Shown: positions 44,701 through 56,430, counted from the first letter of the stretch. The stretch: 64,000 bases of DNA from Quercus robur (GCF_932294415.1 NC_065541.1:48214290-48278289), one strand, 5' to 3'. Notes: generated by a model not told the origin, from the sequence alone. Translations and numbers: made by a program.

Positions 44701-47700
44701 GTAATAAGAAAGTCCCACATTGGATAGTATCAATATAAAGCGGCTATTCATAACTGTTGGGTTAAGATAGCTTAATCCCGGTTAATTAATTCAATTACCC
44801 AAGTTGATTAATTTGGTCAAATTACATTCAAATCGTGGAGGCATCAACAGATCACCAAATAAACTAAATCCAACGGAAATTAAATTGACACGGTGATTTA
44901 TTGACAAATGGGGAAAACCTTTCGTAAGACAAAAACCCCAGCGGGTGAATTTAAGATCACCACTCTCAAGAATTCACTAATTAATAATCAAGTGGTTACA
45001 AGTATGAGAAATCTTACCATTACCTTAACCTATCCCAAAATACCAACCTACAGTTGAACTTTCGCTCCAATACCCAATTAGACTTGATTTTGTAGTAGCC
45101 TTCTTTCCTTTGATGCACAAATCTTCAATCTATGAATAACTCCTTTGCACGGATCCCAGTACAAACGCATTAGCTTCTCAAAGAGAAAATTAAGCTCTTG
45201 GTCACTATATCCGTGTGTATCGGCTCTTAAAATAAATCTTATATATGTCTAGGGTTGTGAGAGAAAAAACCCTAAACAAATACATAAGCATGGACCAAAA
45301 TTCAGATTTGGAATTTCTAAATTCGTAAAGCTCGATAAATCGAGCTAGTGTCAAGCTGGTGTCGAGCTTACCCAGTAAATCTCGATAGATGCCATATGTC
45401 AAGCTATTTGTCGAGCTTCAGTAAAATAGCTCTTCTTCACTTGTTTCTTGAATCAATTTTCATGTCTTTAATACAACTACTTGATATGTATCAAACCCAA
45501 CTTAGATCTACCCAATTTACAAGTAAAGTGCGTTTTGTCGAAAGATTAGCCAATTACATAGAAAATATGACCCTAACATTAACTAGATAATATTGATTTT
45601 GATTTTTTTTTTTTTTAACAATAATATTGCTTTTGATTTCTCAAGAGTCTTGTGTTTTAATGATACTATCATTCTTAAAAGAACCAAGGTTTCAATCTCC
45701 CCTCCCCAGTTGTAAACAAAAAATAAAAAAGCCTTTATTTGTTAATTCCTTCAAGAATTCAATGTTTTTCTTATTTCAATACCTTAAAGAGTATGTCCTT
45801 TGTTTCCCTCCAAGAAACTTAGCATTGGGATTCAAAAAAACATACAGAATGAGGTAGATTGGTGTATGAACAACTTGAAGGATTTGCTCCATTGGTTGGG
45901 ATTCTCTTGTTGGAAGTTGGTGTGGCTATACATACTAAAACTCACACACCACTCATGATATAGATTCACACTCTCAAAGGAAGTTAGAATGGACAAGGAA
46001 GAGGAAGAGAACTCTTTTTTATTCTTATTTCTCTTTTCGCTCTTGGCTTCAAATGGACGGATGCATGGAGTATATATACTCCACAAGCAACCATAACTTC
46101 CATTGTACTTATTACATAACATCTACAAACTCCCACAAGCATTCACTCCATAAACTTCCCACAATTTTACTTCGTGTATGTCTAAATCCAACTAAGTCAT
46201 CTCATAAATATAACTACATTTAAAACATCACGTAGTCCACCAATTCATATGCCCCAATCCCAAGTGCCAAAGCCAAGAGAAATTTTAAAGCAAGCCTTTA
46301 ATCATTTAGCTACATCAATATGAATGTTTAACAAGAACATTCTATTTCTTGTTACTGGCGGCTGAGCTATCAAATTATTTTGATGGCCTCTTATTAGGCA
46401 ACTACGATTTTTCAAGTGAATGTCAATCTTTTTCAAGGAGTTGTCTTAATCTTAATGTAATATTTTTCATGCTTGGCACGTTATAAACATAAAAGATAAA
46501 CCAGTGACTCCATTCTTCAAATGAATAACAATTTTACCTTTTCATTTCACCGAAATTTTGGATGAGTTACCGAGAGTAACATTGACAATCACTGATTCAT
46601 CAACCTCCAAAAACATCTTTTTATTCTCATACATGTGGTTGCTAGCGCCAGTATCAAGATAGCACACGTGCTTCTCTTATTTGTCTTTTCTTTTGTGTGC
46701 CAACAACAAAATCAACTCTACATCTTCATTTTTATCTTCAACAAAATTGGTTTTTTCCTCAATATTGTTTATGGCATTTCAACATTATTGTTTATGGGGA
46801 AATGCCTGACAATTGATAACTTAAGGAAAAGAAAGGTTTGCATTGTGGATTGGTGTTATATGTGCAAGTGTAATAGTGAAACTATTGACCATCTTTTCCT
46901 TCATTGCCCGGTTGCTTCGGAGTTGTGGGATATGGTTTTTGGGTTATTTGGAGTTTGCTGGGTTATGCCATTTTCTGTTGTTGGGCTTTTGGCTTCCTGG
47001 CAAGGTCGTTTTGGCCGCCATCGTAATGGAGATATTTGGATGGTTGTTCCTCACTGTTTAATGTGGTGTATTTGGAAAGAGAGAAATAGTAGGTGTTTTG
47101 AAGACAATGAGCGTTCCATGCCCGATCTCAAGCTTCTTTTCTTTAGAACCTTACTTGATTGGTTCTCTATGTGGAGAAACCATCAGTTTTCTTCTATTTT
47201 GGATTTTCTTGATTTTTGTAATGTTCGTTTTTGATTTGTTCTCCCTTGTATACCCCCGGTGTACTTGGGTGTCTTTCTCTTTTTGATATCAATGAATTTT
47301 TATTACTTATCAAAAAAAAAATATTTAACATTACCTTTGTCATACCTTATTCTATATGATCTAGAGAAACTTCCCCTTCTGCACTCTCTTGCTATTTGTC
47401 AATTTGGAATTTTCTCTTCATCACTATAAGAGCTACACCATTCCTTCCTCCGTATTCTCTTCCACACCTCTATGTCCTTAGCCTCTTTAGCTTTTCTCAT
47501 ATCCTCCTTTTCTCATTCAAGATTGGCTTAGACTAACATTTCCTACAAAATCTCTTACTTATTTCTTGTTGTGCCTTTTTTCATGGGCTTGTAAAGATCT
47601 CATGGGCTGGTTAATGGCCATTGGCTCCAAATATTTATATTCAATTTCCACAACTATATAGTAAAACTTCAAGCTAAGGACTAGAGGATTTCCTCTACCA

Positions 47701-50700
47701 CATGGGCATCATTCAAGTTATCACCATATCTTTTTAATTGATTCACAATGGCCAACACCTTAAAAATAATCCAAAACTTATTTGAATTCTTTCATGTGTA
47801 AGGTTTCAAACTAGTCTCTCAATGTTCGAAGGCAAACTTTTTTCATCTTATCAACTCCTTTTAGAGAATTTTGAAGAATATCTCAGTGATCTCACACTTG
47901 CTTGGATGAAGTTGCATTAGCAACTTCTTTCTCGAACATTGATTCTTCTAAACCTTGATAGATCAATGTAAGAGCTTGTTTATTTTTCTTTGAGCCTTTT
48001 GCTCGACTTCCTTTTGATTTAGAGTCAAACATACTTCATCTTATCACTCCACATGACCTTTCTCTAGTATTTCCCATGTGTCTTAGGATTCAAGTAATGC
48101 CTTCATTCGGATACTTCAATTATTAAAATTTTCTTTGTTAAACCAAAGGAAATTGAATTGACACCATCATGTTGTCAATCTCATTCTCATCATAAACCCA
48201 TTGGCTTTGATTCTATCTTGTTGAAATTTGGTGAGCCCACACACTCAAACTCACATACCACTCACAATGGAAGAGACTCATTCTCAAAGGAAGATATAAT
48301 GGAGAGGAAAGGGGAAGAGAACTCTTTTGCATTCTTATTTATCTTCCTCACTCTTGGTTTCAAATGGATGGATGCATGGGGTATATATACTCCACAAGTA
48401 ACCATAACTTTGTCCTTAATAAATTCTCGTATGCATTCACTCCATAAACTTCTCTCATTTGCTTCATGTGTGTTTAACTCCTATACTAACTTATCCTAAA
48501 ATTAAAGTGCATCTAAAAAACCAAGGTCATTTATCTAACTTCGCTATGGACTTAAGATGTCTACTCCAAGTCCAACCATGACAATTTTGGTGAAGTTGAG
48601 TACTTCACTCCATATAAAAGAAACCATTAAAGAGAGTGATGTGCACCGAATGTTCAATGCAAAATGTATATGCTCTTTCAGACATAAAAGGTAGGTTGTT
48701 GGCCAATGTAAAAACTTAGTACTTCATCATGAATGGAACATTCACAAAGACTCCTATTAGTGACATACTACATTGAACCCAATGTTTTGACAAATGGATA
48801 TGGGTGCTCCATGAACATACAATTTATAAATTATGATATATAGGAAAAGACCAAAAAAAAAAAAAAAAACAGGGGTAGGGAAATAAAGTTCTTAAATAAG
48901 TTGTTGAGATTAATTAGGAGTATATGGGATACATCTATATTAATAAAACTTATTTTAAGAGAGGACATAAGTAACATAGTGTGTACGCTCCTCAAATAGG
49001 TTAGAAGAATTCACTTAGCAAAAGTTTTGGAAGAACATTGATAAATTGATATAACGGCTACCAATGAGAAAATGATTTTTATTGGATGATACTTGAATGA
49101 TCATGTTGGAAAGGAGAGTGGGGGATATGAAGGAGCTCATGTAGATCGGTATGGAGGAATGAGCTAGGAGATGTTATTTTAGACTTGCAACTACGTATGA
49201 TATGATTTTGACAAACACTTGGTTCAAGAAGTGGGATTCACACTTAATTACCTTCTAAAAATTGGGCCAAATGTTAGTCATATATGTTTCATCTTTACTC
49301 GAAAAGTTGATAGTAGATGTTATAAATATCGTAAGATGATATCATGAGAGAGAGAGAGAGAGATAGAGCATAATCATTATTCAACATGGGCAAAACTTAG
49401 GTACAGTACTTAGGTGCTGTTCCTTAGGTTCCCCTCTTAAGATTCTGCCATGTGGATTTTTCCTCATGGGATTAAAGTGCATTTTTTAGTTAAGTAGTCA
49501 CATGGCTCAATCTTAAATGGGAAACTTAAGGAATAGCACCTAAGGTATTGTACCTAAGTTTTTTATATAGCTTGGTGATACTAGGTATTTGTATTAGAAG
49601 ATGGGAAAGAAGGGATAGTGGACGAAGAAATCCAAGAACTAGGTGTTCAAAGGGAAAGAAAAACAAGAGACTCGAATTGCGTAAAGTCTATTAAAGATGA
49701 GCTGTAAGAATCTAGTTAATAAAGAAGAAATTAAAGAGAGAAAAAAAAATTATTACCAATATATTATATAAAAAAAAAATCAAAAGAACATTGATATTTA
49801 TTATAAACTATCTTAATCATTTATTACAATTTTTGTTCTTAAAAGATGTGCTTAAGCCATGTATGTATAACTCAATGTTAGCATTACATGTTTTATAACG
49901 TCCTTCCACCATGTTACTTACTAAAAGTAATTATTAAAAAATTTTACTATGTGAAACTTTATTGCTGAAGTTTCAAGAAATTTCAAATATTACTTCCACT
50001 GGAGCTCTATTACCCAAAATTTTACGAAATTTAAAACAAGTTTAACTTTTTATTTTAAATCGTTCAAATAAATTATAATCTATTATAAATTTTGTATTTT
50101 GATAAAAATTTGGCCTTACATGATGTGTTTCACCATGTAACTTAAATTATTAATTTTATTTTATTTGCACTCTATTATGCTTTTCGATTTCAATAGTATA
50201 ATAGGAATATTTTATTTTATTTAAATATGATTTTTAACCATGATCCCACAGACATAGTGTAGCATGTATGTCTATATATATATATATATATATACACTAA
50301 ATTTGTTCACTTATACACTGAACAAACCATTTATTTGGAAAAAAAATTATGTTTATTTAGTCTTTTTTTTTTTTTTTTGAAAAAAAAAGGTTTACATATG
50401 CAAGTTAATAAGAGATTTTCAGCAATAAATTTGAAAAAGGATAAATAGCTTCTTCTTCTTCTTTTAATGATGCTAAGTAAGGAGAACTGGCTACTTATCT
50501 AGGAAAGAGTCCACTGTAAGATTTTATTTAAAAATATACGGAAAAGGAACTATCATATTGCATTAATTATTCCTAAATAAAATCTCGATCAATTATTCTG
50601 ATCAAAATTAAGCAAGTAGATAACTGAGAGAAATGAGAGAAGTAACGAATTGTCACCTCTATTTTCATAGTAGTGAAGCTTCATATTCAAATCATCAGCT

Positions 50701-52491
50701 ATCACCTGTGTTGAGATTGCCATGTTTACAGATTTTGAACTTCCTCGCATTTCTCTCTCAAGGACATCTATGCATAACTTGTCTTTGTTAGATTCTTGCC
50801 CCTGATTTGTCTTCTCATTGTAATCCTTTGGCCTAGTTAACCTCCTACATATTGCAACAGCAGTTTGTCCATCGAATGTACTTTCTGATGCAGAGGCTCC
50901 CTTGTGCAGCAATGCCACTAGAATTGATGGCTCCTTACGCCTTGCAGCCACATGAAGTATGGTATATCCTCGACCATTTCTACAGTTGAGATCAGCCGAG
51001 TCTAAGTTGAGCACCTCCTTAACAATCTTAGGATCACAGTATGCAGCAGCATAGTGAAGGGCATAAGCTTGATCTAAAGTGATATTAGATTCACTCAGTA
51101 GCATCTTCACTAATTCAACATCATCAGAGTCCAATGCCTTGTGGATTCTCCTAATTCTCTTTTCATGTAAGGGGTCCATTACTACTTCTGGTACAATAAG
51201 TTCGGCCTCCTGCTGAGATTTGAGACGGAGTGATATGATTTCTTTTGAAACTTCACAAGGAAGTTCTTTTTCAAGAGATATATTGTCAAGATCTGATCTT
51301 TCTACTCTATGGATACAGTGAGAGAGGAGCTGGTTCAGTTGGCAGTGGAAGGCAGCCACAAGAATTGGAATAACATCTTCTGCAAGAGCCTTATCAACAA
51401 AGTTGAGGAGACGGCGCTGCAAGCATGCGTACATTTAGTATTGAGTCAGAATGAAGTTGAGGAGATGGCTGTATGCCTTTTCAATGAACTACTAAGTAAC
51501 TCTACTTGCTAAAACTACTATCAATTTTTTACCACAAAAGATCTATAGACTGACATGGCAATGAATGCGATCAATATCACTTTATCAACATAATACATAG
51601 AAATGTAAATTATTTTTTTGTGATTTGTGGCATGTTAGTTTGAAAGGTTTATATAATAAAATTTGTAATATGCATCACTCAAGCCACTAATGGTCATTTT
51701 GAGTTTCATTGAATATATCAATACTTCTCACATGTTATGGAACCCAAGTTATATCATTTGACTTAGATATGATTAACAAGTGCTCCAAAATTTGTTTTCA
51801 TTCATATCCAATTGAAGCCATTTAGTAAAACAAGTTTTTAAGACAAGCTCACATTCTTGAGACAAGAATAGAATGATTAGCATAATATCATGAACAAGAC
51901 AGATAAAGAGTTTTTAACCACAAATTAATGGAAGTATGTCCGACTCACCTGAACAACCAGAACGAGCTCTTTCATCTGAAAAGTGGCAGAAGCATACATC
52001 AATTCCAAAGCATAATTAATAGCAGGGCGGCATGCATCATGTGCACAATCATCATCAACACAAGTTGATACTTCTGGTGGCGATGGCTTAAGCTTCCCAG
52101 TGTACAAATAAGACAAGAAGACATTAAATGCTTCATATCCAACTCTACCATAAGGCACTAAATCAGACATGGAATACCTTGGCTTGCCTTCCTTCACCTC
52201 ACCACCATTTCCCCTCTTGAAAAGCTGGTGAAAAAATTGACTCCTTGCAGCCAATATAGACCGATGGACACCCACAGGGATGTCCTCAACAACAATCACT
52301 GCATCGCTATACTCATACTCAGAATCAATTAATAACTTCTCGAGATTGGCGCTGAGCTTGTTTAGACTCAAATTGTCAAGATTGGAGCAGCCAGTGGCAG
52401 CTGCAGATAAATTTTGACTACTAGACCCATTTGATAGATAAGATGACGAAGCAAAAGTCAAGGACGAAGACATTTCATTCCCATTATCCAT
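41716..52491 (-). CDS. NPR3/NPR4-like: NPR3/NPR4-type salicylic-acid receptor, 4 exons, 592 aa
   Basis: Exons on the minus strand: 52491-51949, 51416-50657, 44533-44327, 41984-41716. They total 1779 bp, with GT-AG at all junctions and a closed frame. Residues 48-175 form the BTB/POZ domain with a C144/C149/H151/C154 zinc motif. Residues about 260-380 are ankyrin repeats ([30 protein letters not shown]). RRLTRPKDY follows, then the C-terminal salicylate-binding/transactivation region ([30 protein letters not shown]). VDLNETP at 480-486 is the repression motif of NPR3/NPR4, and Arg434, two bases from the exon 2/3 junction, aligns with the Arg needed for salicylate binding (NPR1 R432, NPR4 R419). 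NPR3/4 act in the nucleus with TGA factors as co-repressors relieved by salicylate. Four exons is the classic NPR layout. The gene looks intact despite a 6.1-kb third intron full of transposons. Confidence 0.95.
42279..42872. repeat. 302-bp tandem duplication in the last NPR intron
   Basis: About 42279-42580 and 42581-42872 are near-identical (GGATCCTAATATCTTTAACA, CACCCTGTTAGTTTGACAGC, CAACTATAAATCAGAAAC in both). A partial third unit start occurs at about 42155 (ATAATAGACTTAGGTGTCTTGG). Confidence 0.9.
43515..43625 (-). mobile_element. Probable tRNA-derived SINE relic, reverse strand
   Basis: On the minus strand AATTCAATTGGTTGGCACC (A-box-like) is followed by ACATCTAGGGTTTAAATCCC (B-box-like). 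The body is degraded. Confidence 0.5.
43933..44152. mobile_element. Tourist/PIF-Harbinger-type MITE, 220 bp
   Basis: The TTA target duplication lies at 43930-43932 and 44153-44155. The ends GGGTATGTTTAGATACC and GTGCTATCCAAACTCAC are imperfect inverted repeats. The interior CTGAAAACTGAAAACTT...AGTGCTGTGAGACCC is typical of an abundant woody-dicot MITE. It lies in the last NPR intron. Confidence 0.85.
44755..45578 (-). mobile_element. Solo LTR of the gag-only Copia family, reverse strand
   Basis: Bounded by TG...CA, with flanks ATAAC (44750-44754) and TTAAC (45579-45583). On the minus strand CGACAAAACGCACTTTACTT, ACATATATAAG and AATTGGGTATTGG match the LTRs at 8667 and 15320, so it belongs to the same or a sister family. 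It lies in the NPR third intron. Confidence 0.85.
45606..45620 (-). mobile_element. Nano-insertion: T-run flanked by 19-bp TSD
   Basis: ATAATATTGATTTTGATTT (45587-45605) and ATAATATTGCTTTTGATTT (45621-45639) flank a T-run plus AACA, i.e. a reverse poly-A tail. Confidence 0.65.
45863..48520 (-). mobile_element. Deleted Copia element with both LTRs, reverse strand, in NPR intron 3
   Basis: LTRs of about 360 bp lie at 45863-46228 and 48170-48520 (shared GGATGCATGG(A/G)GTATATATAC, ACTCCACAAG, CATTCACTCCATAAACTT). On the minus strand a TGGTGTCAATTC primer-binding-like site (48155-48166) abuts the right LTR, followed by gag (47700-48130: [18 protein letters not shown].., [12 protein letters not shown]) and, after a nested LINE, the protease block DTGASNHMY near 46620-46670. 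Integrase, reverse transcriptase and RNase H are missing, so the element is internally deleted. Frames are broken by stops. Confidence 0.85.
46790..47316 (+). mobile_element. 5'-truncated LINE tail nested in the Copia
   Basis: The frame [49 protein letters not shown] is the zinc-finger (zf-RVT) C-terminus of a plant LINE lacking RNase H. It stops at 47232. The 3' UTR (TACCCCCGGTGTACTTGGG) ends TTATC-poly(A). Flanks ATTTCAACATTATTGTTT and ATTTAACATTACCTTTGT look like an old target duplication. Confidence 0.88.
48521..49039. other. NPR intron 3, nothing recognised
   Basis: AT-rich intronic DNA with an A-run at about 48853. Confidence 0.5.
49040..49330 (+). pseudogene. RTE-type LINE endonuclease fragment
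   Basis: [22 protein letters not shown] and, in a shifted frame, [23 protein letters not shown] match the endonuclease of RTE-type plant retroelements (often annotated craniofacial development protein 2-like). Ends undefined. Confidence 0.75.
49394..49560. mobile_element. Foldback MITE, about 167 bp
   Basis: AACTTAGGTACAGTACTTAG and its reverse form CTAAGGTATTGTACCTAAGTT bound about 70-bp inverted arms (GGTGCTGTTCCTTAGGTTCC / GGAAACTTAAGGAATAGCACC; ATTCTGCCATGTG / CACATGGCTCAAT). A second copy lies at 63098-63832. Confidence 0.85.
49562..50656. other. NPR intron 3, proximal part
   Basis: AT-rich, with an AT microsatellite at 50276-50294 and paired T/A runs at 50364-50389. No element resolved. 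The intron donor is GT at 50656-50655. Confidence 0.5.
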
Positions 52492-53400
52492 GGCTTAAAA
52501 TCTAGGAGATCCTACTTGGGCCTAACAAGGCTTAAGGGAATCAGCAGCTAAACCTCATATAGTAACTCCAAAATTCTACAAATGAATAATACAACTAATT
52601 AAGGTGACCCAATTGAGGAAAACACTTTAAAATCCCAAAACCATGCTTAAAACAGCTAAAAAAAACCCGAAAAAAAATATATGAAAATCCAGAGCTTGAA
52701 CTTAATTTCTAAGCAATACCCATTTGCTGAAAATCACCAATCCTTTTTTTTTAATGAAACAAGCATAACTATCTGTAGATTTAAGTAATTATTATTCCAA
52801 AAACAAAGACACCCATGATTGATTCATAAGTCTAATCATGGTTAACAAGCAAGAACCAAATATGAACTACTAACACCTTGATAAAAGGTTCAAAGAGACT
52901 TATAAATCAACACTAGAACACAAAGACAGCCCTTGACTTGACTTCAATAAATACAAAAATGAAGAAGAAGCATAAGATGAAGAATCTGCAGCAAAGTTGA
53001 GTAAAAAGATCTTATATAAACACATGAAGACCTTGAAGTTGACCCAGCAGGGGAAGCAGCTATAGCTTCAGATGCAGTGAACAGTTAATCGAATTTGATG
53101 GAGGAGGGGGAACAGGAGGCGGTCAAGTTGGAGAGTATTTATGGACCCTGAAGTCTGAAATAGAATTTTGCAGAAGATAGACAGAGACAGAGACAGAGAC
53201 AGAGAAAGAGAGAGCAGAGAGATAGATTTTGAGGAAGTGTTTCGGAAGCTTACTGGAGGAGATTAAACTGTAAAGCACAATGACCAAAGAATAAGGTTGA
53301 CCAACAAGTACGAGTAAGGACGTGGAAACAACGTAGAAATGAAATTAAAAGAAAGAAACTTAAAAAAAGGAAAAAGATAATATGTATATTATTCTGTTTG
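52492..53400 (-). promoter_or_regulatory. 5' UTR and promoter of the NPR gene
   Basis: Directly upstream of ATG 52491. W-box cores TTGACC read on the plus strand lie at 53039-53044 and 53297-53302, the WRKY binding site reported in NPR1 promoters. A GACAGA/GA-rich stretch at 53170-53215 is typical of plant 5' leaders. The transcription start was not determined. Confidence 0.45.
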
Positions 53401-54308
53401 CCTTGAACTCTAAACAAGGAGAAAAAAAAAAGGTTATTTCATGGAAAGTGGTGTCATTATTGTTTTGTGGATAGGAGTGAAGGAGTTAACTTGTTTGTGG
53501 GTTTTGGTATTTACTGCCAATCTGGCCACAGTTGGGGTTTTACGTACATATTTATTTTCTTTCTTTCCAGCTGTTAGTTGGGAGGGGGCCCTAGCTACTT
53601 TATCAAGGATGGATATGATTTTAATTTATCTGTATCTGTTCTATGAGCTTGGTTAATTAAGGGCTTTTTCTTTTTTTCTTTTTTTTGGCTCTATACCATT
53701 TTTTTTTAATACTAAATAGTTGAGTTGACTGAGATGTTTGTGTTAGATTGATATCTCATATGTCGCAAGTACCTTTCGAGGCTCACATACTATGAAGGGA
53801 CTCACTCATTGCACACGTGTGCAAGAGATAATTTTGTTTTTGAGAGAAGAAAATACATTCTGTATTTAGTGTATGCTTCCGCTTGTTTATATTTAGATAG
53901 ATCTCATACAGGTTCACTCTCATGTGAGAGGAGGGATATATGCACCAGATGCATGGTACACCTCCTCTTTTAAAAGAGTTTCTAATAAAAATAAAGATAT
54001 GGACCTTATGGTATAATAAAAGAAGTTCTCAAAAGAGTAAATTACACTTATGCCCATTTACATTTGGGAATGCTTTCATTTTGGTTTATTAATTTTAAAA
54101 TTTTTCATTTTAGTCCTAAATGAGTCCATATTATCATTCCATCTTTATCTATTATATCAGTAGTTATGTGTTACATAGGCTTAAATGACAGAGTTTTGTA
54201 AAACTACCTTGTTTTGGATCATTCCTATTCCATGTTAGTACTATAAATTTTCTCTCATATCTACAAACAGTGATTATATCAAATTTTTTTTCGCTTACCA
54301 ATAATTTT

Positions 54309-54311
<3 letters not shown>
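53401..54311. other. Intergenic, nothing firm
   Basis: AT-rich. Around 54040-54200 the words TTTTGGTTTATTAA and CATTTTAGTCCT recall the ends of the Mutator-like element at 38471, but no pair of arms is found. Confidence 0.4.
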
Positions 54312-54344
<33 letters not shown>

Positions 54345-54361
54345 TCTCTCTCTCTCTCTCT
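54312..54361. repeat. AT then CT microsatellite
   Basis: (AT) about 54312-54341 followed by (CT) 54344-54361, just beyond the poly-A tail of the reverse LINE. Confidence 0.95.
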
Positions 54362-54375
54362 AGCATTTTCCTTGA

Positions 54376-56430
54376 TTTTTTTTTTTTTTTGAAAGTGAAA
54401 TGAAATTCATTAAGCATTAACCACGTCCAAAAACAGAGCATCTAAAACAGGGGGAGGGGACTCCTCCAACCATACAACCTCATCACCCAAACCTTTAGCA
54501 AACTTAGCCAAACAATGAGCCACACCATTGGCTGTCCGGTGTACCCACCCAACAGAAACAACCCGTAGGCCTGAACACAAGCAGTGAATATCCCCATACA
54601 AATTTCCCAGGCGTGAACCATTCGGCTGTGAGCTGGAAATGTTCCTCATGACCGACCTGTTATCACCTTCAACAAGAAGCTCGGTGAATCCCGCATTGAC
54701 GGCAAACTCCAAGGATTTACGACAGGCCAGCACCTCCGCCTCCTCTGAATCCGACACCGGTGGACCCCTCGCTGCCAAGGCAGCCAACACTTCTCCCTTG
54801 TCATTGCGAATAATAGCTCCGAATCCAGTCGCATTTAAATCCTCAAAAATAGCTGCGTCAAAGTTCAGCTTAACTCCATTCTCCGGTGGTGGCCTCCACT
54901 GGGCATCTCTAGCAACGGTGTTTTGGACCGCTAGGTGTTGTCGGGCTTCCCTAAACTCCTCCAGAAGTTCTGTTGCTCTCATATTCAGCCGAGACGGATC
55001 TTGCATGCTCCCTCCATGGATGATAATGTTACGTTGACTCCATATCAACCAGGCCTGGACAAAAAATAGTTCAAGCTCCTCGGTGGTTAGTTTCTTCCAT
55101 AACTCCTCCACTAGTTGCAACACATCAAGCTGACCTCCCACCGATTTTTGCAACCATCTCCCACAACCCGCCCACACATCTTGAGCTACACTGCACTCCC
55201 AAACAGCATAAATAGTAGTTTCCGCTGCTCGTTTGCACAGGGGGCATGTGTCGTCTTCCGTAATGCGTCGTCGAGCTAGCTTCATTTGAGTAGGCAAAAT
55301 GTCGTGACAAGCACGCCATGCAAAAATGCGGACCTTGTTTGGGATATGAAGCTTCCATAGCTTGCCCCACACCATGCATCTTCCAAACGGCAAAGAGCCC
55401 TCACCCCTCACATCCGTCTCTTTCTTCAATTCTCTGGCCAAGTGGTACCCTGTTTTAACTGAATATACTCCCTCTGTAGAATGCAGCCAAAACAGAGCAT
55501 CATTTGTGTGTCGGCGACTGAGTGGTATCCGAGAAATTGCCTCCGCATCATCACGGTGGAACTTTAATTTGAGTAATTGCCTATCCCATAGCTTGGTAGA
55601 CCAATCAATTAGCTCCGACACCCTCCATTCCCACTCTTCCTCCACCGGTAGGTGCAGCACCTTATTCGTAGGATAGTTTGGGATCCATTTGTCTTTAAGT
55701 ACCCGGATTTCAGACCCATCACCGACCCTCTAGCAGCAGCCCTTTTTCAAAATCGGTTGAGCCGCCATAATGCTCTTCCACACATAGGACCCGTTGGGTA
55801 CATCCTCTGCCTCCAAGAAATTGCACCGTGGAAAGTACTTTGCTTTGAAACATTTATAAAGCAATGTATCCTTCTTCTGCAGCAACCTCCAACCTTGTAG
55901 CATTGCGAGATTGAAACAGCGAATATCCCTAAAGCCCATAACACCCTCTTTCTTCGGTTTAGATAGTGAATCCCAACTCTTCCAATGTATTTTCCTCTCA
56001 TTTCCCACCTGTCCCCACCAGAATCTTGCGCACATGGCATTGAGCTCATCACACAGCTTTGTAGGGAGCTGAAACACCCCCATAGTGTATGTTGGCAAAG
56101 ATTGAGCAACGGCCTTTATCAACACCTCTTTCCCAGCTTTAGATAACATTATCCCCTTCCATCCTTGAAGCTTCTTCCACACTTTATCCTTAAGGAAAGC
56201 GAAAGCTTGATATTTTGAACGTCCAACCAAAGTTGGCAAGCCCAAATAGGTTTCGAAGCGGTCCACCTCCTTAACATTCAACTTGTTTTTTATCCAATCT
56301 CGCTGCCTACCATCTGTGTTGCTGCTAAAATATATAGAGGATTTGTCAAAATTGATTAACTGGCCAGAAGCCATGGCATAGAGCTGCAATATATCCTCTA
56401 TTTCTTGCACCTCATCTTGAGTTGCTAAAT
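54376..56430 (-). mobile_element. 5'-truncated LINE, reverse strand, with almost intact frame
   Basis: The poly-A tail appears as T15 at about 54377-54391. On the minus strand one frame from about 56425 to 54410 (over 670 codons) carries ATQDEVQEIEDILQLY (just after the lost FADD box), YLGLPTLVGRSKYQ, IHWKSWDSLSKPKK, the zinc finger (DTCPLCKRAAETTIYAVWEC) and a complete RNase H (LNFDAAIFEDLNATGFGAII, EAEVLACRKSLEFA, LVEGDNRSVM, HRTANGVAHCLAK). The only defect is one stop at 55731-55733, where the family usually has Trp (TGG to TAG). Without ORF1, endonuclease and most of the polymerase it could never move, but its frame suggests a young copy. GCATT..TTGAT words on both sides may be the target duplication. 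Confidence 0.9.

Noticed and set aside
51309..51512. 67-aa plus-strand frame over the NPR exon 2 start
   Set aside because: Antisense shadow of the NPR exon.
53171..53215. GACAGA repeats as a regulatory element
   Set aside because: Simple-sequence GA tract in a plant 5' leader; mentioned with the NPR promoter but no specific function can be claimed.
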